From contig CAYTAP010000141.1 in the NCBI GenBank assembly GCA_964435775.1, positions 1 to 9,043 of the forward strand: DNA of 9,043 bases, given 5' to 3'. Of the stretch, positions 6,084 to 9,043 are shown one piece after another. The position numbers and the translations under genes are program-made. How positions within the stretch are numbered: position 1 is the stretch's first letter; each line of letters begins with the position of its first letter. Origin of the DNA: CAYTAP01 sp964435775. GTDB taxonomy: Bacteria > Planctomycetota > Phycisphaerae > Tepidisphaerales > Tepidisphaeraceae. The notes under the pieces are model-generated. The model was not told where the DNA came from. It saw only the letters and a list, made by a program, of their open reading frames with translations, and made no database searches.

Positions 6084-6185
6084 TTGTTGATTGTCCGTCG
6101 TCAGTTGTCCGTTGTTCTTTGTCCGTCGTCCGTTGCAAACCCGTTTCGCGTTTGCAACGGACAACGGACCACTGACAACGGACAA
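6084..6185. repeat. Converging heptamer arrays forming a long hairpin (rpoA-rpsK spacer)
   Basis: Plus-strand 7-bp units run from 6084 to 6139: TTGTTGA, TTGTCCG, TCGTCAG, TTGTCCG, TTGTTCT, TTGTCCG, TCGTCCG, TTGCAAA. After an 11-bp centre (6140-6150), inverted units fill 6151-6185; read from 6185 downward they are TTGTCCG, TTGTCAG, TGGTCCG, TTGTCCG, TTGCAAA. The arms 6105-6140 and 6150-6185 pair about a single centre: 11 bp perfect at the base, a 5-base internal loop, then 20 positions with one mismatch. The right end stops 5 bp before the rpsK stop codon. It resembles the short tandemly repeated heptamers described in cyanobacteria in form, not necessarily in origin. Confidence 0.85.
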
Positions 6186-6190
6186 ATTCC

Positions 6191-6601
6191 TCACACGCGC
6201 CGCTTCTTGGGCGGGCGACAGCCGTTGTGCGGCAGAGGCGTCACATCCTCGATCCCCGTAACCTTGAGCCCGGCGTTCTGCAGTTGCAAAACCGCCTGCT
6301 CGCGCCCGGCGCCGGGACCTTTGACCCGCACTTCCACTTCGACCAGGCCATGCTTGCGGGCCTGTTGGGCGGCGTTCTCGGCGGCCCGACCGGCGGCAAA
6401 GGGGGTGCTCTTGCGGGCGCCCTTGAACCCCACGGTCCCGGCCGACGCCCAGCTCAAAGTTTCGCCGTTGGTGTCGGTGATCGTGACCATCGTGTTGTTG
6501 AATGTCGATTTGATGTGCGCGATGCCACGCGTCACGCCCTTGCGAACACGTTTCTTCTGCCCGCTCTTGGCGCCTTGTTTTGCCGCTTCACCCATTGTCA
6601 T
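6191..6601 (-). CDS. rpsK: 30S ribosomal protein S11
   Basis: 136 aa, slightly longer than usual through a Lys-rich N-terminus. S11 lies on the platform of the small subunit and binds 16S rRNA near the mRNA E-site. Clear motifs: GIAHIKSTFNNTMVTITD (26-43), GFKGARKSTPFAAG (58-71), VKGPGAGREQAV (93-104) and the invariant C-terminus DVTPLPHNGCRPPKKRRV. Two starts are close together: ATG 6601 and ATG 6595. AAAGGG lies just upstream, 3 nt before the first and 9 nt before the second, so the choice is uncertain. It follows rpsM after 171 bp and precedes rpoA by 207 bp; both spacers carry heptamer repeats. rpsD, commonly between rpsK and rpoA, is missing. Confidence 0.97.
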   Translation of the reverse strand: MTMGEAAKQGAKSGQKKRVRKGVTRGIAHIKSTFNNTMVTITDTNGETLSWASAGTVGFKGARKSTPFAAGRAAENAAQQARKHGLVEVEVRVKGPGAGREQAVLQLQNAGLKVTGIEDVTPLPHNGCRPPKKRRV

Positions 6602-6652
6602 TCACCCTTTCGCGGATCATCCGGACTGGCCGTACCCGCTGCGTTGTTGTTC

Positions 6653-6774
6653 TTGTTCCTTGTTCGTTGTCCGCAGTCCGTGGTTAGTCGCGTGTGACCG
6701 CTGTTGTCTGCAGTCCGTCGCTTACGCTTGCGACTCGTTGGGGGCAACTGACCACTGACAACTGACTATTGACT
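6653..6774. repeat. Converging heptamer arrays (rpsK-rpsM spacer)
   Basis: Plus-strand units 6653-6687: TTGTTCC, TTGTTCG, TTGTCCG, CAGTCCG, TGGTTAG. After a degenerate stretch come TTGTCTG and CAGTCCG (6704-6717). The centre holds GTCGC (6717-6721) facing GCGAC (6730-6734). Inverted units lie at 6747-6774: plus-strand ACTGACC, ACTGACA, ACTGACT, ATTGACT. In the minus phase TTGTCAG these continue into TAGTCAA, whose TAG is the rpsM stop codon (6775-6773). It shares its TTGTC(C/A)G consensus with the rpoA-rpsK spacer. Confidence 0.75.
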
Positions 6775-7159
6775 ACTTCCCGAGTTCCTTGACGCCCTTC
6801 TTGCCGGCGACGGTCTTACGCGGACCTTTTCGGGTGCGGGCGTTGGAGCGTGTCCGCTGGCCACGCACCGGCAAAGACCGGCGATGGCGATTGCCGCGGT
6901 AGCTGCCGATTTCGCGCAAGCGCCCGATGTCCTGCTGAATCGTCCGACGCAAAGCGCCCTCGACGACGTAGCTGGCATCGATGATGCCGATGATCTTCGC
7001 CAGCTCATCCTCGGTCAGCTCCTTGGCGCGGCGCTGCGGGTCGATGCCGGCTTCCTTGAGAATCGCCCGGCCGTTGACCGGACCGATTCCATACAAATAC
7101 GAGAGACTCACCCAAATCGGCTTGTCGTTCGGAATATCCACGCCTGCGATACGAGGCAT
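6773..7159 (-). CDS. rpsM: 30S ribosomal protein S13
   Basis: 128 aa. S13 sits in the head of the small subunit, contacting the P-site tRNA and 23S rRNA bridge B1. Start MPRIAGVDIPNDKPIWVSLS, helix-hairpin segment YLYGIGPVNGRAIL (23-36), and the conserved C-terminal run GSYRGNRHRRSLPVRGQRT followed by SNARTRKGPRKTVAGKK. It ends with an extra GVKELGK. GGAG (7169-7166) lies 6 nt before the ATG at 7159, supporting the start. The stop TAG at 6775-6773 merges with a heptamer repeat array, so the short C-terminal extension may have been shaped by repeat insertion (inference). Confidence 0.98.
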   Translation of the reverse strand: MPRIAGVDIPNDKPIWVSLSYLYGIGPVNGRAILKEAGIDPQRRAKELTEDELAKIIGIIDASYVVEGALRRTIQQDIGRLREIGSYRGNRHRRSLPVRGQRTRSNARTRKGPRKTVAGKKGVKELGK

Positions 7160-7170
7160 AATGTTCTCCA

Positions 7171-7251
7171 GTGGAAAGCGGCAAGTCGCATGTGGGGAGC
7201 AAAGGCCGTCTTTCTTACTTCCGGCTTCCCATTTTCGACTTCCCGCTCGTT
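7171..7251. repeat. Converging heptamer arrays (rpsM-rpmJ spacer)
   Basis: Left plus-strand units 7171-7205: GTGGAAA, GCGGCAA, GTCGCAT, GTGGGGA, GCAAAGG. An 11-bp centre follows (7206-7216). Right units 7217-7251: ACTTCCG, GCTTCCC, ATTTTCG, ACTTCCC, GCTCGTT, which are inverted relative to the left. Segments 7178-7200 and 7224-7246 pair at 18 of 23 positions. The consensus (GGGAAGT on the minus strand) differs from the TTGTCCG family, but the unit length, the 11-bp centre and the inverted layout are the same as in the rpoA-rpsK spacer. Confidence 0.7.
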
Positions 7252-7252
7252 C

Positions 7253-7366
7253 CTATCCTTGTTTTTGCTTGTGTTTCGGATTCGTGCAGATCACCCGCAC
7301 GGTCCCCTTTCGGCGAACAATCTTACAATTTTCACAAATACGTTTAACGCTGGTGCGGACTTTCAT
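7253..7366 (-). CDS. rpmJ: 50S ribosomal protein L36
   Basis: 37 aa, the standard length. Translation starts MKVRTSVKRICENCKIVRRK and ends VRVICTNPKHKQKQG. The zinc-ribbon ligands C11, C14, C27 and H32 are all present, so this is the zinc-binding (C+) form. L36 is a small protein of the large subunit that binds 23S rRNA. It stops in TAG at 7255-7253. It lies between map and rpsM, the classic position; infA, often just upstream of it, is absent. The Shine-Dalgarno is weak (GAGAG about 5 nt before the ATG). Confidence 0.96.
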   Translation of the reverse strand: MKVRTSVKRICENCKIVRRKGTVRVICTNPKHKQKQG

Positions 7367-7415
7367 AATGCTCTCACTTTGACCGGCCGGGAATGATTCA
7401 TCGCGCGAATCGAAG

Positions 7416-7443
7416 AGTTTACCAATTCGCCCCGAATTCTCAA
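7416..7443 (-). promoter_or_regulatory. Possible promoter upstream of rpmJ
   Basis: On the minus strand TTGAGA (7443-7438) and TAAACT (7421-7416) are separated by 16 nt, about 50 bp before the rpmJ start. Inside the spacer, AATTCG and CGAATT (7424-7429 and 7433-7438) form an inverted pair around CCC, which could be an operator. The 193-bp map-rpmJ gap leaves room for an internal promoter. Pattern match only. Confidence 0.35.
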
Positions 7444-7559
7444 CCCCATTGACCGAATTTACTGTTATTCACTTTTTCCACATCCCCTTCCAAACAAATC
7501 CGTCCGGTAAAAAGAGCGTTTTCCGGGTGAAAAACCGGCATTCCGTCACATCGCCGGGA

Positions 7560-8369
7560 TCAGGAAACCGCTGCCACCACCGCCGGCGCGGAGCGACCGT
7601 CGGTCAACACATCGATACCCGTCTCGGTGATCGCCACCGTGTGCTCAAAATGGGCGGCGAACATGCCGTCCTCCGTGACCACTGTCCAGTTGTCCGGCAG
7701 CAGCTTCACATCGCGTCGGCCCATGACCACCATCGGCTCCACCGCCAGGGTCATTCCCGGCTTGAGCTTGAAATCGCCCCGAAGCTGCTCGCCGGTCACA
7801 AAATTGGCGACCTTGGGTTCCTCGTGCATCGTCCGTCCGATGCCATGCCCGACGAACTCGCGAACGACACTGAAGCCGTTGCGCTCGACGTTGTACTGCA
7901 TGAGACGGGCGATATCCGACCACTTTCGGCCGGGCTTCATGTTCTCCAGCGCCAGAACCAGCGTCTGCCGCGTCACATCCAGGAGCTTTTGATGCGCCGG
8001 ATCGATCTTTCCCACCGCCACGGTTACAGCGGTGTCGGCACAATACCCGTTCCTGGCCAGTGCCAGGTCGAGCGTCACGATGTCGCCATCCTTCAGGACG
8101 CGGTCGCCGGGGATGCCGTGGACGACTTCATCATCCACGCTGATGCAGGTCTCGGCGGGATAGCCTTCCCCCGCCTTGTAGGTGGGGTAGTTTTTGGACA
8201 AACCCACCGCCCCCGCGCGATCGAGCGCATGCCTAGCCACCTCATTGAGATCGAACGTCGTAATGCCAGGGGTCACGGCATCGCGCATCTGGTTCAGAAT
8301 CTCATGCCCGATCCGACCGGCCTCCCGCATCAGCTCAATTTCCCGACGGCTTTTGAGGATGATCGGCAT
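7560..8369 (-). CDS. map: Type I methionine aminopeptidase
   Basis: 269 aa. It removes the initiator Met from new proteins when the second residue is small. The five metal ligands are present: D101 and D112 (TLDLALARNGYCADTAVT), H175 (VGHGIGRT), E211 (LAVEPM) and E242 (FEHTVA). H84 (VVHGIPG) and H182 complete the active site. The start MPIILKSRREIELMREAGR at 8369 matches the family; a longer in-frame extension to a TTG at 8432 enters an A-rich repeat array and was not used. Shine-Dalgarno before 8369 is poor. It lies 107 bp after secY without the usual adk between them, and 193 bp before rpmJ. Confidence 0.96.
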   Translation of the reverse strand: MPIILKSRREIELMREAGRIGHEILNQMRDAVTPGITTFDLNEVARHALDRAGAVGLSKNYPTYKAGEGYPAETCISVDDEVVHGIPGDRVLKDGDIVTLDLALARNGYCADTAVTVAVGKIDPAHQKLLDVTRQTLVLALENMKPGRKWSDIARLMQYNVERNGFSVVREFVGHGIGRTMHEEPKVANFVTGEQLRGDFKLKPGMTLAVEPMVVMGRRDVKLLPDNWTVVTEDGMFAAHFEHTVAITETGIDVLTDGRSAPAVVAAVS

Positions 8370-8420
8370 GAACGAACCCGCATGAATCTCTGACTCAATG
8401 TCCCTCACGGTCGGAATCGA

Positions 8421-8476
8421 ATCAAAAATCAAAAACCACGAATCACAAATCGAAAATCAAAAGTCGAAATTCACGG
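8421..8476. repeat. Heptamer tandem array (map-secY spacer)
   Basis: Eight consecutive 7-bp units on the plus strand: ATCAAAA, ATCAAAA, ACCACGA, ATCACAA, ATCGAAA, ATCAAAA, GTCGAAA, TTCACGG. The array ends exactly where the complement of the secY stop codon begins (8477). Unlike the other three spacers, all units point one way and the consensus is A-rich. It lies immediately downstream of secY in the transcription direction. Confidence 0.8.
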
Positions 8477-9043
8477 TCAGTACTGGCTGCCTTTAATGCG
8501 CTTGCCTTTTTGACCAGGCCCGGTGCTGAGGAAGCCGCCATAATTCCGCATGAGCAAGTTGGCTTCGATGCGCTGAACCATGTCCAGCGCCACGCTGACC
8601 ACGATAAGCAGACCGGTGCCGCCGAGGAATGCGGTAATTTCCCAGGGAATGCCCATCGCCAACGCCGTCACGGATGGAATCACGGCGATGACGCACAGGA
8701 ACGCAGCGCCGACATAGGTGATGCGCATCATCACCCGTTCGAGGTAGTCGGCCGTTCGCTTCCCAGGACGAAGACCGGGTACGAAGCTGCCGTAATCGCG
8801 AAGTTGCTGCGCCATTTCCTTCGGTTGGAACTGGACCGTGGTCCAGAAGTACGCGAAGAAATAGATCATGATGACTTCGCTCATCGCGTACATGAACTGC
8901 CCGGGGCCAAACTGGTTGCTGAACCAGCCCAGAAAGGCGCTGGTGGGAAATACCCCGCCCAGCCAGCCCAGCAGCATGCTGGGAAAGAGCATGAGGGATT
9001 GGGCGAAGATGATCGGCATGACGCCGCCGTGGTTGACGCGGAG
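8477..9043 (-). CDS. secY: Preprotein translocase subunit SecY, C-terminal part
   Basis: 188 codons of the 3' end; the gene runs off the right edge. SecY forms the protein-conducting channel of the Sec translocon in the inner membrane. The visible part starts LRVNHGGVMPIIFAQSL, the conserved entry into TM7. TM8 (FMYAMSEVIMIYFFAYFWTT), TM9 (YVGAAFLCVIAVIPSVTAL) and TM10 (GGTGLLIVVSVALDMVQR) follow. The cytoplasmic loop between TM8 and TM9 has FVPGLRPGKRTADYL, whose Arg matches the E. coli R357 needed for SecA-driven export. It stops at TGA after a basic tail (GQKGKRIKGSQY). It heads the visible part of the leftward cluster. Confidence 0.97.
   Translation of the reverse strand, partial: LRVNHGGVMPIIFAQSLMLFPSMLLGWLGGVFPTSAFLGWFSNQFGPGQFMYAMSEVIMIYFFAYFWTTVQFQPKEMAQQLRDYGSFVPGLRPGKRTADYLERVMMRITYVGAAFLCVIAVIPSVTALAMGIPWEITAFLGGTGLLIVVSVALDMVQRIEANLLMRNYGGFLSTGPGQKGKRIKGSQY

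Noticed and set aside
7560..8432. map start at TTG 8432
   Set aside because: The extension reads into the A-rich heptamer array and is not like MetAP N-termini; MPIILKSRREIELM at 8369 is.
6084..8476. CRISPR array
   Set aside because: The repeated units are 7 bp, degenerate and contiguous, with no spacers and no cas genes.

Overview
The window is GC-rich bacterial DNA. It holds the distal part of the spc/alpha ribosomal-protein cluster, plus an unrelated left half with a respiratory gene, a sugar-type dehydrogenase and a tRNA. Protein style (RpoA, S13, MetAP, the REP-type transposase start), the missing adk/infA/rpsD, and heptamer-repeat spacers suggest a planctomycete, perhaps Phycisphaerae. 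That assignment is inference from memory, not a database result.

Left half. Bases 1-117 are the start of a leftward REP-associated (IS200-like) transposase, with an AT-flanked REP-like palindrome upstream of it. nuoM (486-2327, +) stands without other nuo genes and has a long C-terminal tail. It converges on a Gfo/Idh/MocA oxidoreductase (2481-3542, -), and an 18-bp perfect inverted repeat lies between the two stops. Next come a 52-bp GC-rich palindrome, a sigma70-like promoter, tRNA-Leu(CAG) at 3881-3964 and a strong intrinsic terminator.

Right half, all leftward. The transcription order is secY (3' part) - map - rpmJ - rpsM - rpsK - rpoA - rplQ, ending at a second intrinsic terminator (4044-4074). 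The genes supply the Sec channel, N-terminal Met removal, ribosomal proteins L36, S13, S11 and L17, and RNA polymerase alpha. adk, infA and rpsD, often found in this cluster, are absent.

Two things stand out. First, rpoA contains one in-frame TAG at codon 69, exactly where the family has a conserved Glu (the HEF/HEY motif), while both flanks read on in the same frame. TAG is a normal stop for three other genes here, so general reassignment is unlikely. Sequencing error, a real nonsense mutation or local readthrough remain. Second, four intergenic spacers of the ribosomal cluster are built from degenerate 7-bp tandem units. In three of them the units are arranged as two arrays pointing at each other around a short centre, which makes long imperfect hairpins. 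The rpsM stop codon is itself part of such a repeat.
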